64,000 nucleotides of DNA from Pseudoalteromonas sp. NC201 (GTDB taxonomy: Bacteria > Pseudomonadota > Gammaproteobacteria > Enterobacterales > Alteromonadaceae). The position numbers and the translations under genes were made by a program. Under the pieces are notes generated by a model. The model was not told the DNA's origin, did no database searches, and saw only the letters and a program-made list of their open reading frames with translations. How positions within the stretch are numbered: the first letter of the stretch is position 1; every line of letters begins with the position of its first letter. This document shows, piece by piece, positions 19,113 through 28,230 of the stretch. The DNA is taken from NCBI RefSeq assembly GCF_002850255.1, contig NZ_CP022522.1, forward strand, positions 1,921,125-1,985,124. The letters are read 5' to 3'.

Positions 19113-20003
19113 ATGATTGATCAGATTGACCCTCAGTGGCTTAACAGTTTCCACTGTGTTTATGAATGCTTAAGCTTCAAACAAGCGGCAGAGTTTCTGG
19201 ATATACCAACCTCCAACGTAAGTCGTCATATTGCACTACTTGAAGAAAAGCTTGATGCAAGATTGTTGGAACGAACGACAAGGCGGATCTCAGTGACAGA
19301 AGCGGGTGAGCAGCTTTATGTGAGTACAAAGCCGTTAATCGATTCGCTGTCGGATGCGTTACAAGAAGTAAATAAACATGCCTCTACGCCAATGGGGCAT
19401 TTGCGTATAGTGATGCCCGACATCCCCATTCTTGGTCAAGCAGTGGTAACCTTTTGCGCTGCACATCCATTAATTTCAATAAGTTGTGATACCAGCCTGA
19501 GTCCAAGAGAAAATCTCTTAGATGGCTTTGATGTCGTGCTTTACTTTCATCGTGGCAAGCTTGAGGATAGCAATTGGGTGGTTAAAGAGCTGGCTCGATT
19601 ACCAAGCGTCGTAGTGGCAGCACCCAGCTTGCTAGAAAAGCATACTTCGCCGTATAGATTAGCAGATTTACAATCTCTACCTTGTATTTCAACCCTTACC
19701 GCAGTAAACGGTACACCTTGGATATTTACTAACAATGAAAGAAGATTAACGACGGTGAATGTTAAATCAAACTTTAGGGTAAACAGTGGGTTTATAGCTA
19801 AGTCTGCCGCGCTTTCAGGGGTTGGATTTGCTATCTTGCCACTGAACTCCTGTAAAGCAGAAATTGAGTCAGGCGCGCTGGTACCACTTAAATTAGAGCA
19901 GCAACCGGAAGACCTTGTACTTTATGCGTTCTATGCTGGCCGTAAACATCTGGCCAAAAAAATATCAGCGTTTTTGGCACATTTAGAACGCGCGCTACAA
20001 TGA
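19113..20003 (+). CDS. LysR-family transcriptional regulator
   Basis: 296 residues. N-terminal helix-turn-helix about residues 8-65 (LNSFHCVYECLSFKQAAEFLDIPTSNVSRHIALLEEKLDARLLERTTRRISVTEAGEQLY) followed by a periplasmic-binding-like effector domain. The RTTRRISVTEAG wing is typical of the common LysR branch. Divergent from the MFS transporter, which it probably controls. Confidence 0.88.
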   Translation: MIDQIDPQWLNSFHCVYECLSFKQAAEFLDIPTSNVSRHIALLEEKLDARLLERTTRRISVTEAGEQLYVSTKPLIDSLSDALQEVNKHASTPMGHLRIVMPDIPILGQAVVTFCAAHPLISISCDTSLSPRENLLDGFDVVLYFHRGKLEDSNWVVKELARLPSVVVAAPSLLEKHTSPYRLADLQSLPCISTLTAVNGTPWIFTNNERRLTTVNVKSNFRVNSGFIAKSAALSGVGFAILPLNSCKAEIESGALVPLKLEQQPEDLVLYAFYAGRKHLAKKISAFLAHLERALQ

Positions 20004-20022
20004 CTATCTTTTGATTTCTACT

Positions 20023-20457
20023 TTAGGCCAAATCACCATTGATCGAATCTAGTAACTCAATAAGTGCTTGTGCTTTTTGCTCGTCGATACTTGGAAATTT
20101 ACAGCGGATCTGCTCAGGAATTGTGGCAGCTTGATGTTGCAGATCTTGACCCCTACTTTGTAGTTTTACCACTCGTTTGCGCTTATCTTTTTCGTCTTTA
20201 ACGATTGAAAGCAGGGCTTTGTCAGTCATTTTCTTTAATATTTGTGTCATAGCACCGCCATCGATGGCGGTTTTCTCTAGTAACTCAGCAATGCTGATTT
20301 CATCTTTCTCCCAAAGTGCCATCATCACCACATATTGAGGGTAGGTTAAGTCGAGTTTTTGTAAAGATGCTCGGTAAGCACGGGCAATACCATTGGAAGC
20401 CATGTAGAGGCGGTGGCAGATTTGAGCGTCTAGTTTTAATTGTGGATAGTTCATCAC
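20023..20457 (-). CDS. ohrR: OhrR-type MarR family repressor, organic peroxide sensor
   Basis: 144 residues with a winged helix of the MarR type (YVVMMALWEKDEISIAELLEKTAIDGGAMTQILKKM). The N-terminus LDAQICHRLYMASNGIARAYR carries Cys14 at the place of the reactive peroxide-sensing cysteine of OhrR. It is divergent from ohr and separated from it by a 185-base region with a 20-bp palindrome. Oxidation of the Cys by organic hydroperoxides would release repression of ohr. Confidence 0.87.
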   Translation of the reverse strand: MMNYPQLKLDAQICHRLYMASNGIARAYRASLQKLDLTYPQYVVMMALWEKDEISIAELLEKTAIDGGAMTQILKKMTDKALLSIVKDEKDKRKRVVKLQSRGQDLQHQAATIPEQIRCKFPSIDEQKAQALIELLDSINGDLA

Positions 20458-20531
20458 ATATTCCTACAAAGTAGCTAAGCTATATTTTAATTTGCACACA
20501 AAGTATTTGCAATTCTAAAAAATTGAATCTA

Positions 20532-20551
20532 TTATTTTGCATGCAAAATAA
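20532..20551. promoter_or_regulatory. Likely OhrR operator
   Basis: TTATTTTGCATGCAAAATAA is a perfect 20-bp palindrome in the ohrR-ohr intergenic region. A related half-site-rich stretch (TTTGCACACAAAGTATTTGCAA, 22 bases in two parts) lies near 20491-20512. AT-rich palindromes with TGCA cores are typical for OhrR. Assignment from context. Confidence 0.7.
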
Positions 20552-20642
20552 ATGTTTAATTGATTTTACTTCATCTAGAGTAAAGCCTCGCTGCGTTAGG
20601 GTGTAGGTGAGTACTCTACAAGTACAAACTTAGGAGAACGAA

Positions 20643-21071
20643 ATGAAAGAACTACAAAGTATTGCATATACGGCGAAAGCCACTGCCACAGGTGGCCGAG
20701 AAGGTGTGGCAAAGTCTGACGATGGTCGTCTTGATGTTGCGCTTTCGACACCGAAAGGCTTAGGTGGGGATGATGGGCAAGGGACTAATCCGGAGCAATT
20801 GTTTGCAGCAGGTTATGCGGCGTGTTTTATTGGCGCATTAAAATTGGTGGCAGGCAAAGCAAAGGTCAAGTTGCCAGAAGACACACATATTAACTCTGAA
20901 GTGTCTATAGGGCCAATTGAGGGTGGCTTCGGGATAGCGGTGAAATTGGCGGTATCAGTTGGTGACTTAGACAAAGACACGGCGCAGTCACTCGTTGAAA
21001 AAGCTCACGAAGTTTGCCCATATTCAAATGCTACTCGTGGCAACATTGCGGTTGAGCTTTCAGTTATTTAA
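20643..21071 (+). CDS. ohr: Organic hydroperoxide resistance protein Ohr
   Basis: 142 residues of the OsmC/Ohr family. The two catalytic cysteines are present: Cys61 in AAGYAACFIGALKL and Cys125 in HEVCPYSNATRGNI. Ohr is a dithiol peroxidase that reduces organic hydroperoxides. AGGAG lies upstream of the ATG. The family-1 MITE copy 2 has inserted at the very end of the gene: its target duplication (AACT, 21070-21073) overlaps the TAA stop codon without changing the reading frame. Confidence 0.92.
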   Translation: MKELQSIAYTAKATATGGREGVAKSDDGRLDVALSTPKGLGGDDGQGTNPEQLFAAGYAACFIGALKLVAGKAKVKLPEDTHINSEVSIGPIEGGFGIAVKLAVSVGDLDKDTAQSLVEKAHEVCPYSNATRGNIAVELSVI

Positions 21072-21073
21072 CT

Positions 21074-21268
21074 AACCTGAGGTTTGGGTAAGGAATGAAC
21101 TAACTAACTGTTTTTTAATCACCTTAAACTATCTTCTTACCTAGCCAGAAAGTTTTGAGGATAACAAGGCGAATTTACGTACCAATAGCTAGCTATTGGA
21201 AGTGAATTCAACGCAGTTAGCGTTAAAACTGGCTGCTAGAAAGGCATTAATTATCCGAAGCTCAGGTT
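21074..21268 (-). mobile_element. Family-1 MITE, copy 2 (195 bp)
   Basis: Inverted ends AACCTGAG and CTCAGGTT with a 4-bp direct duplication AACT on both sides (21070-21073 and 21269-21272). Opposite in orientation to copy 1 at 15597 and lacking about 48 central bases of that copy. It inserted directly behind the ohr stop codon and may supply the transcript end. No coding capacity. Confidence 0.85.
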
Positions 21269-21311
21269 AACTCACTCAAGTGAGTTAGAGCCAGCGTATT
21301 TTGACGCTGGC

Positions 21312-21755
21312 TTATATGTTTTCTAAGGAGTCGGTAATTTTAAAACAATGAATATCGCCACCTGTTCTAAAATCAATTCGTTTAACTTGCTCAACGATTT
21401 CCACCGTATTATAGCCATTGAGTAAACCAAACATTGCCGCTTGTTGGCCTGAGCCGATGGCATAAGATTGCGCTAAGGGTTCAGATTTACAGGTGCCCCT
21501 TTTTACACAACCATACCATACGCCTTTTTTGGGGTGGTATTTAATGAATTCCAAACTCTCAATCGTATCAAATTGATTATTTGAAAAATTGTGCTGCAAA
21601 TTGTGTATATCGCATGTCTGGCCGGTGCAAAACACTCTCCAACCATGATAATCAAACCACTTTTGGGCGTTATCGGTAACGATGATCTTATCGGTAGTGG
21701 TTCTACTATCACAGGCTATTTCTGCTGTTTTAGCGTTATAGACGATGGTTGTCAT
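21312..21755 (-). CDS. Proteasome-like Ntn-hydrolase family protein
   Basis: 147 residues. The start MTTIVYNAKTAEIACDSRTT matches the N-terminal pattern of HslV/20S-proteasome-like proteins found in phages and bacteria, where Thr2 becomes the nucleophile after removal of Met. AIGSGQQAAMFGLLNGYNTVEIVEQVKRI matches the AxGSGxxxAxxALxxG motif of the fold. It is shorter than HslV (about 175) and no HslU-type ATPase is adjacent. Function unknown; activity is only suggested by the Thr2. Single gene downstream of the MITE. Confidence 0.68.
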   Translation of the reverse strand: MTTIVYNAKTAEIACDSRTTTDKIIVTDNAQKWFDYHGWRVFCTGQTCDIHNLQHNFSNNQFDTIESLEFIKYHPKKGVWYGCVKRGTCKSEPLAQSYAIGSGQQAAMFGLLNGYNTVEIVEQVKRIDFRTGGDIHCFKITDSLENI

Positions 21756-21988
21756 TCCTTTTGACTCCTATGAAATTACATTCGATGAAACCATGCAACT
21801 AGTGCAGGCAAAAATGCTGATGGTATAAAGACTTGAATGCTAATTGAATGTTGCACGAGAAGAAGTTTACCTGAGGTGAATGTCTGCTTTCAGGCTAAGA
21901 TTATAAGAATTTCACTATGTTACTCAATTGTAACTTAAATGAACTTTATTCAATTATCTAGTCATATAAAATGGGGCGAAATTGACCG

Positions 21989-24139
21989 TTAACTCAAAAT
22001 AGTATTTATCACTTCATAAAGCTTTTTCATATCTATCGGTTTTGCGACGCAATTATCAAATCCAAGTTGCTGATAGTTTTCTAAATCTCCCGACATCACG
22101 TTGGCTGTAACGGCAATAAGTGGGGTTGTCTTATCTTGTTCTCTGACTTCTGAACATACTTTTAGGCCATCTTTTTTTGGCATCTGAATATCTACAAAAA
22201 AGATATCAGGTTTCAATTCGTGATAAAGCTCAATCGCCTCTTCACCATCCTGAGCTATGACAAGATTCGCTTCAGTTGGTTTAATCATGGCGCTAAATAT
22301 TTTTTGATTAAGTGGATTATCTTCAGCAAGTAGCAGGTTTTTATCCCTCAAAGCGGGTATAGCTTGCAAATCTTGCATGACAGATTGTTCTGGTGCATCG
22401 CAGATATCGAGTACGAGTTCAACTGTAAACTCACTGCCAATACCTTCTTTACTTGTCACCGTAACACGGCCGTCCATTAACTCGGCAAGTTGTTTTACAA
22501 TTGCAAGTCCAAGACCGGTTCCTCCATACTTTCTGGTGGTCGACGAGTCTGCCTGTTGAAATCGATTAAATAACTTCTTTAGCGCGACTTCGGAAATACC
22601 GGCGCCCGTATCTATTACACGGATGGAGAGATGTTTACCGCCATCTTGGAGTATAACGGTTACAGAACCGTCACTGGTAAATTTAACGGCATTGGATATT
22701 AAATTTCTTAGTATCTGCTTTAAACGCAGCGAATCACCGAGTCGATAAGGATTTGCAAGCTCCTCAGTATGAATAATAAGGTCAATTTGTTTAGCATTGG
22801 CAGTATGGACAAACTCTTGTTTTACTTCACTGACAATACTTCTGACATCCACTGTCGCTGATTCCATTTTAAGTTCACCAGCTTCAATTTTAGAGAAATC
22901 AAGTAAGTCATTGAGTAAGCTAAGTAATGTTTCTGTGGACGTCATGCCCTGTGCAATAAGCTCTTTGGAATCTGCTGCATTTCTATGGTGCTTCATTAAT
23001 TGGAATACACCATAAATACCGTTAAGTGGCGTCCTTAATTCATGGCTCATATTTGCCAAAAAGTGACTTTTTGCCCGCTCTGAACTTTGTGCCTTCACTT
23101 TTTCACTTTCAAGAGAACCTATCTGCTCCTTAATTTGTTTCGCAAGTTGGTTGAGAGTCACCTGGAGCGTTCTTAGCTCTCTAAATTCAAAATCGCTTGT
23201 TGCAGAAACATAATGTCCCTGTTTAAGTCGTTCGCAATGACGCTCAAGTGCGCGCATCGGATTGGTCAAGCGTTTTGCTAATCGGCGTAAATACCAGGTA
23301 AGTAATACCACTAGCATCAAGCCGATAAGTACAATGTATAACACCGCGCTTAAAATATCGTTACTGTATACTTCCGCTTCTCGTTGTAGCTGTAAATCAA
23401 GTTCAACAAAATCGTCTTTTTGTGAATAAATAGGACTGTGATATACACCTTCAGTGGCATCTGAGGGATGTGTTCCCGCAAGCACAAGGTCTTGACTGGT
23501 GAGCCAGATAGAGCCTTTTTCCTGATTGGAACCTAAAAATGGTTCAAGATCGACTTCGAGGAATAGTACACCCGTATATTTATAAGGACGCATTAACGAC
23601 GATAATTTTTGTCTAAGGGGAATGGCGAGAAACAATTTGGCCTGATCAGACGGTTTTTTTTCAATGCTTTCAACTGGGACAACTAGTTTGTCGATTTTTA
23701 ATGTGCGTCGCTGTTGCGCGAGGACCTTGTGAGCATGCTCGCTAAATACAGAATTGTTCCAACGTAGGGTATTAAAAGGATATCCCTCTACGGTAAACAC
23801 GGAGCCATCGTTGATAAACGCAGATTTTACCATGTCGGTATTGTCGACTAAGTTGGTTAGCGCCTTAACCGCGTATTGAGTAAACAGTAGATCGCTCGGT
23901 AAGGTAGATAAAATATGGTCTTCACTTAATGGTGCAACTTGATAGATAAGCTCATTGATTTGCGCTTTAAAATCGCTGATAAGACTTGCGCCAGTGCGTT
24001 TAACGTCTTCTTGCTCTAGGGTTGCTTTTTGTTGCATTAAGGAAAAGCCAACCATCGCAACCAGTACAACCAGGAAGAGAGAGAATAATGCCGTAATTTT
24101 TCTTTTTATTTCATCAACGATGCTGCGATTTGCTTTCAT
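21989..24139 (-). CDS. Membrane hybrid histidine kinase with C-terminal receiver
   Basis: 716 residues from the ATG at 24139, which has GGGA upstream; the frame stays open to 24205. Order: transmembrane helix (about 15-37), periplasmic sensor of about 230 residues, second transmembrane helix (ILSAVLYIVLIGLMLVVLL), HAMP, HisKA with His366 in MSHELRTPLNG, HATPase (NLISNAVKFT, DTGAGIS, GTGLGLAIV) and receiver with Asp650 in FVDIQMPKKDG and Lys in AKPID. It overlaps the end of the solute-binding protein gene by 26 bases. Phosphotransfer partners are not encoded nearby. Confidence 0.9.
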   Translation of the reverse strand: MKANRSIVDEIKRKITALFSLFLVVLVAMVGFSLMQQKATLEQEDVKRTGASLISDFKAQINELIYQVAPLSEDHILSTLPSDLLFTQYAVKALTNLVDNTDMVKSAFINDGSVFTVEGYPFNTLRWNNSVFSEHAHKVLAQQRRTLKIDKLVVPVESIEKKPSDQAKLFLAIPLRQKLSSLMRPYKYTGVLFLEVDLEPFLGSNQEKGSIWLTSQDLVLAGTHPSDATEGVYHSPIYSQKDDFVELDLQLQREAEVYSNDILSAVLYIVLIGLMLVVLLTWYLRRLAKRLTNPMRALERHCERLKQGHYVSATSDFEFRELRTLQVTLNQLAKQIKEQIGSLESEKVKAQSSERAKSHFLANMSHELRTPLNGIYGVFQLMKHHRNAADSKELIAQGMTSTETLLSLLNDLLDFSKIEAGELKMESATVDVRSIVSEVKQEFVHTANAKQIDLIIHTEELANPYRLGDSLRLKQILRNLISNAVKFTSDGSVTVILQDGGKHLSIRVIDTGAGISEVALKKLFNRFQQADSSTTRKYGGTGLGLAIVKQLAELMDGRVTVTSKEGIGSEFTVELVLDICDAPEQSVMQDLQAIPALRDKNLLLAEDNPLNQKIFSAMIKPTEANLVIAQDGEEAIELYHELKPDIFFVDIQMPKKDGLKVCSEVREQDKTTPLIAVTANVMSGDLENYQQLGFDNCVAKPIDMKKLYEVINTILS

Positions 24140-25301
24140 TCTGTCCCGACTTTGTGACGATAAATTGCATATATTGCGTCGTTTCTTCGACACTATACAC
24201 ACCACCTAAATAGCGTGTTAGCCCCTTTAACATGGCTTCCCAAATATAGGCCATAATAGGTTCATTCGGTTGTGGATAGGTTTCATGCAGAGATGCGATC
24301 AGTTGAGACAGTGCTTTGTCGTCGCGTTTTATAAGTTCAGCTAAGCTGTCACCGTTTGCAGGCAGCGCGTTGAGCTCATCCCATAGTTTATCTTGTACCT
24401 TCTGGCTTTGCATAAAGTCAACAAGCTGCTTTAGATGCGGACTTTTTTTAGATTCTATGCCATTGGCAGGAAAAGCCAGTACATGAGACGATGCGAGAGA
24501 CATCAGCTGATAATTACCCCATCTCGGTAAAGGCGCGATGGCTAGGTCGTCTTTAAGCTTGTCTTTAAGTTGACGATATGCCCAAATTCCATTCACAAAA
24601 TAATCGAGCTTGCCGGTCTTAAAACGATTCATTAAGCATTGGTAAACACAATCAGCGTCTATGATGCCGCTGTTGAGAAGTGATTGATAATTGGAAATTG
24701 CGAGGCGCATCGCTTTGGTGTCAAGCTGTGGCACGCCTGCCTGAATGAGATTAGGCTGAAGGGCGTTCGCAAACGTCACAAACCAATACATTTCATAAAA
24801 ATTCCAGCCGAGCGTAGGTTTGTCTGCAACAGTTTGCTGTGCGTAGGTTTGTAAGTCGGTAATAGGGTGTGGCACAAGTGCACGGTTGTAATAGAGTACA
24901 AGATGGTTGCCATACATAATTGGTACGCCCTTAAGCTCACCATTGACCTTACTATTCTCAATGACTTTTTGTGTGAGCTTTTTGCTTAACCAAGACTCTG
25001 GCACCTGAGAAAATTGCAGTTCTGACAACCCCATATAATCGCTGGGAATAATCACGGCATCCGGTAACTGTAGGGCATCTGCATACAACAATAACTCGCT
25101 TTTCAACTGATTGTTGTTAAAAGCAAGAATATTAACTTTAATACCCGTTTTTGCACTAAACTCTTCAAACAATGGCTGAAAATCAAAGTTTTCAAGTCCT
25201 ACCGCGACATCTATCTCTGGCGGTTCACTTGCACGGGCATTTACTGGGTTATAAACCAAAAGAAGTAACATGAACACCAAATAGAGCATTTTACGCGGCA
25301 T
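24114..25301 (-). CDS. Periplasmic extracellular solute-binding protein (ABC type 1 family)
   Basis: 395 residues with a signal peptide (MPRKMLYLVFMLLLLVYNPVNARA). The body matches family 1 sugar/polyamine-type binding proteins (VAVGLENFDFQPLFEEFSAKTGIKVNILAF, YGNHLVLYYNRALV, LGWNFYEMYW, VNGIWAYRQLK). No ABC permease or ATPase gene lies nearby. Its 3' end overlaps the hybrid kinase gene, so I infer that it feeds ligand information to the kinase sensor domain rather than to a transporter. Confidence 0.82.
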   Translation of the reverse strand: MPRKMLYLVFMLLLLVYNPVNARASEPPEIDVAVGLENFDFQPLFEEFSAKTGIKVNILAFNNNQLKSELLLYADALQLPDAVIIPSDYMGLSELQFSQVPESWLSKKLTQKVIENSKVNGELKGVPIMYGNHLVLYYNRALVPHPITDLQTYAQQTVADKPTLGWNFYEMYWFVTFANALQPNLIQAGVPQLDTKAMRLAISNYQSLLNSGIIDADCVYQCLMNRFKTGKLDYFVNGIWAYRQLKDKLKDDLAIAPLPRWGNYQLMSLASSHVLAFPANGIESKKSPHLKQLVDFMQSQKVQDKLWDELNALPANGDSLAELIKRDDKALSQLIASLHETYPQPNEPIMAYIWEAMLKGLTRYLGGVYSVEETTQYMQFIVTKSGQNESKSQHR

Positions 25302-25538
25302 ATCAATACGCTTCCTTTACGGGCCTAATAGGCATGTTAATGTTGCTCAGCATTGGGCGTTTCTTATATAAAATTATTCGGATGTGCTTGTTATTGTAGA
25401 CCAAATTTTTCTGTTTTAAATTATTTTCAGAATGACAAATTCAATTTATTAGACAATTCAATTCTATTTCAGTCGTGAATAATTCACTAAAACACGATAA
25501 AATAACAGCCAAATAAGAATGATGAGTACGTCCTTGCT

Positions 25539-26192
25539 ATGAAAAAAGGGTTTATGCTGGTCTGCGATGGCAGCAATGGCGCTGGAAAAACAACGGTTAT
25601 TACCGGATTGGAAGCGCATTTAAAACAACGCGGTATTGAAGTTGTGATGACTCGTGAACCCGGTGGAACAGAAATCTCAGAGAAGATCAGAGAAATCATT
25701 CTAGATCCCTCAACTCCCGAAATGGCAGACATGACGGAGCTTATGTTGTTTGGGGCTGCGCGTGCTCAGCACGTTCGTGAAAAAATTATTCCAGCACTTG
25801 AGCAAGGCAAAGTCGTTATTTCTGATCGGTTTGACGCTGCAACATTTAGTTTTCAACATTATGCAAGAGGGCTAGATCTTGCCACCATCACAACCATTAA
25901 TCAGCTTGCGCTCGGCGGCTTTCGTCCAGACATGAATTTGATTTTGGACTTGGATCCTGAAGAGGGCTTAAAGCGAGTCAAATCGCGAGGTGAGGGGCTA
26001 GATAGACTCGAGGATGAAAAGCAACAATTTTTGCAGCGCGCACGTGAGGGTTATCTCGTTCAAGCGAAAAATGACCCTGAACGATTTACTGTGATTGATG
26101 CCAGTCAAAGTAAAGCACAAGTACTTGTGCAAAGTATTGAACTGCTTGATAGCTTGATAGCCACACACCTTACAGTGGATGGCAATGAATAA
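25539..26192 (+). CDS. tmk: Thymidylate kinase
   Basis: 217 residues, normal size. P-loop GSNGAGKT (residues 11-18), the DR(E/F) region TREPGGTEISEKIREIIL, VVISDRFDAATFSFQHYARGL, and the lid (KSRGEGLDRLEDEKQQF). Phosphorylates dTMP to dTDP. The P-loop starts with CDGSNGAGKT rather than the common EGxEGAGK of other TMKs, a mild divergence. It overlaps holB by up to 14 bases, the usual gammaproteobacterial order tmk-holB-pilZ-tatD. Confidence 0.92.
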   Translation: MKKGFMLVCDGSNGAGKTTVITGLEAHLKQRGIEVVMTREPGGTEISEKIREIILDPSTPEMADMTELMLFGAARAQHVREKIIPALEQGKVVISDRFDAATFSFQHYARGLDLATITTINQLALGGFRPDMNLILDLDPEEGLKRVKSRGEGLDRLEDEKQQFLQRAREGYLVQAKNDPERFTVIDASQSKAQVLVQSIELLDSLIATHLTVDGNE

Positions 26193-27093
26193 TTTGCTTC
26201 CAAGTTGGCACAGCAGCGCTCTAAATTATCTTGCTCGAGCACAGCAAAACGGTCGTTTGCACCATGCTCAGCTGTTATCGGGTAAAAAAGGCGTGGGGAA
26301 ATCTCTGCTTGCGGCGCACTTGGCAGAAGCACTGTTATGCTTACATCCACAAAATCTTACTGCCTGTGGGCAATGTAAGCCGTGTAACTTGAACTTAGCT
26401 GGTAATCATCCTGATAGACTGAGTGTAGTGCCTGAAGGAAAATCAATCGGGGTGGACGAAATTCGAGAGATTACGCATTTCTTGAACCATTCAGCGCAGC
26501 AAGGTGGCAATAAAGTCGCGTTGATTGAACACGCGCATTTGATGACCCATTCAGCCGCTAATGCGCTGTTAAAAACACTTGAAGAGCCAAATGCTAATCG
26601 TTATTTGGTCGTTACCAGCGATGATGACAGTAAGTTACCTGCCACCATTTTGAGCCGTTGTAATAAAGTGGCGATCCACTCGCCCAATCAAGCAGAGGCC
26701 GCGCAGTGGCTGGCAGCTAAAAATGTCGCTTGTGATTTCCCTTGGTTTGGTGAATTTTCTCTACAGCCATTTATTATCGAAGCGTGGCAACAAGAAGGTG
26801 CGCTTGATGATGTGACTGCGCTTTATCACGCGGCGAATCAATTAACAGTAGAGAGTGCGCAAACGGTTGAAAAAATTTTGTTAAAGCACAGCGCAATGAG
26901 TGATGTATTCGCCCGTTTTTTGCTCAACCGTTTAAAAGGGGCGATGACACAAGGGAATGGTTTGAGTTTTACCCAGTATCAAGACTTAGTGAGCTTAGTA
27001 CATCGGTTTATGTACGAACAGAAAAATGTGTTAGGGTTAAATCAAAACCTGAGCATTTCTAATTTACTTTTTGCCTTACAAAAACAGCTATAA
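26179..27093 (+). CDS. holB: DNA polymerase III delta' subunit
   Basis: 304 residues. Clamp-loader subunit with a P-loop-like GKKGVGKSLLAAHLAEALLC, a zinc module with four Cys (CLHPQNLTACGQCKPC), and the SRC box in PATILSRCNKVAI. The start may be the second in-frame ATG at 26185; both overlap tmk, showing translational coupling. Confidence 0.92.
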   Translation: MAMNNLLPSWHSSALNYLARAQQNGRLHHAQLLSGKKGVGKSLLAAHLAEALLCLHPQNLTACGQCKPCNLNLAGNHPDRLSVVPEGKSIGVDEIREITHFLNHSAQQGGNKVALIEHAHLMTHSAANALLKTLEEPNANRYLVVTSDDDSKLPATILSRCNKVAIHSPNQAEAAQWLAAKNVACDFPWFGEFSLQPFIIEAWQQEGALDDVTALYHAANQLTVESAQTVEKILLKHSAMSDVFARFLLNRLKGAMTQGNGLSFTQYQDLVSLVHRFMYEQKNVLGLNQNLSISNLLFALQKQL

Positions 27094-27104
27094 AGAGGTG
27101 GCGC

Positions 27105-27428
27105 ATGCAAGAGTTACTTGCGGATTTTGAAGATTTAGATGAGCTATATCGTTGTTATATGCCATTTCTGAAATCCGGTGGCATATTTATCAAGTCCAAT
27201 GCCCATTTTGATATGGGGCAAGAATTAAAGCTCAGAGTTACCTTGCCTGACGCTCTAGAGGCGGACGAAGTCAACGCTGTGGTTGCTTGGTTAACACCGC
27301 AAGGTGCACAAAATTCTAATCCTTCGGGTGTTGGTGTTGCGTTTGTAGACGCACCAGCTCTGAACGATAAAATAAATAAGCTTTTGGGTGCGACTTTGCA
27401 TTCAGATAAACCAACTTACACCATGTAG
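27105..27428 (+). CDS. pilZ: PilZ domain protein
   Basis: 107 residues, a bare PilZ domain of the type IV pilus-associated kind (LYRCYMPFLKSGGIFIKSNAHFDMGQELKLRVTLPD, AVVAWLTPQGAQNSNPSGVGVAF). Like the pilus PilZ proteins it lacks the N-terminal RxxxR c-di-GMP motif, so it may not bind the nucleotide. GAGGTGG precedes the ATG. Lies between holB and tatD in the conserved order. Confidence 0.88.
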   Translation: MQELLADFEDLDELYRCYMPFLKSGGIFIKSNAHFDMGQELKLRVTLPDALEADEVNAVVAWLTPQGAQNSNPSGVGVAFVDAPALNDKINKLLGATLHSDKPTYTM

Positions 27429-27435
27429 AGCCAGT

Positions 27436-28230
27436 ATGATTGTAGACTCTCACTGTCATTTAGATAGACTCGATTTTGAAAAGTTAGGCCTAAGCCTTGA
27501 AGAAGTACTCAGCAACGCGAGACAAAAACAAGTAGAACACTTTTTATGCGTTAGCGTGACGCTAGACCAATTTCCATCCATGTTAGAAAAAATAGCCCAT
27601 TTTGATGATGTTTCTGCATCTTGTGGGGTACATCCACTGGATCAAAAAGATAAATTGGATGTTGAAAGGCTAGTGCAACTGGCGAGTAATGATAAAGTCG
27701 TTGCTATTGGTGAAACTGGATTAGATTATTATTATTCAAAAGATACGCATCAGGTACAGCAAGAAAGCTTTGCCGGACACATCGATGTGGCTAATCAGCT
27801 GCAAAAACCACTGATCATCCATACTCGTGATGCAAAAGCGGATACAATAGACATCATGCGAGCCCACAATGCGCAAAATTGCGGTGGCGTGTTGCACTGT
27901 TTCACCGAAGATTGGCCGATGGCAAAGCAGGCACTAGACCTTGGTTTTTACATTTCAATCTCAGGTATTGTGACGTTTAAAAATGCGACGGCGCTTCAGG
28001 AAGTCGTTAAGCAAATCCCTATGGACCGATTGCTGATTGAAACCGACTCACCTTATCTTGCACCGGTACCGCATCGTGGTAAAACTAACCAGCCTGCTTA
28101 TGTACAAGACGTTGCATATTATATTGCTGACTTAAAAGGAGTGAGCTACAAAACGCTTGCAGAGCAAACCACGAATAACTTTTACTCTTTATTTAATTTG
28201 GTGAAACGCCAAGATGGTAGCACAACTTAA
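27436..28230 (+). CDS. TatD-family metal-dependent hydrolase (YcfH type)
   Basis: 264 residues from the ATG at 27436; the frame stays open to 27388 inside the pilZ gene, but MIVDSHCHLD is the natural N-terminus of this family. Metal ligands visible: DSHCHLD, GETGLDYY, KPLIIHTRDA, GVLHCFTED and ETDSPYLAP. TatD proteins are DNases or deoxyribonucleotidases. It overlaps the next gene by 17 bases. Confidence 0.92.
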   Translation: MIVDSHCHLDRLDFEKLGLSLEEVLSNARQKQVEHFLCVSVTLDQFPSMLEKIAHFDDVSASCGVHPLDQKDKLDVERLVQLASNDKVVAIGETGLDYYYSKDTHQVQQESFAGHIDVANQLQKPLIIHTRDAKADTIDIMRAHNAQNCGGVLHCFTEDWPMAKQALDLGFYISISGIVTFKNATALQEVVKQIPMDRLLIETDSPYLAPVPHRGKTNQPAYVQDVAYYIADLKGVSYKTLAEQTTNNFYSLFNLVKRQDGSTT

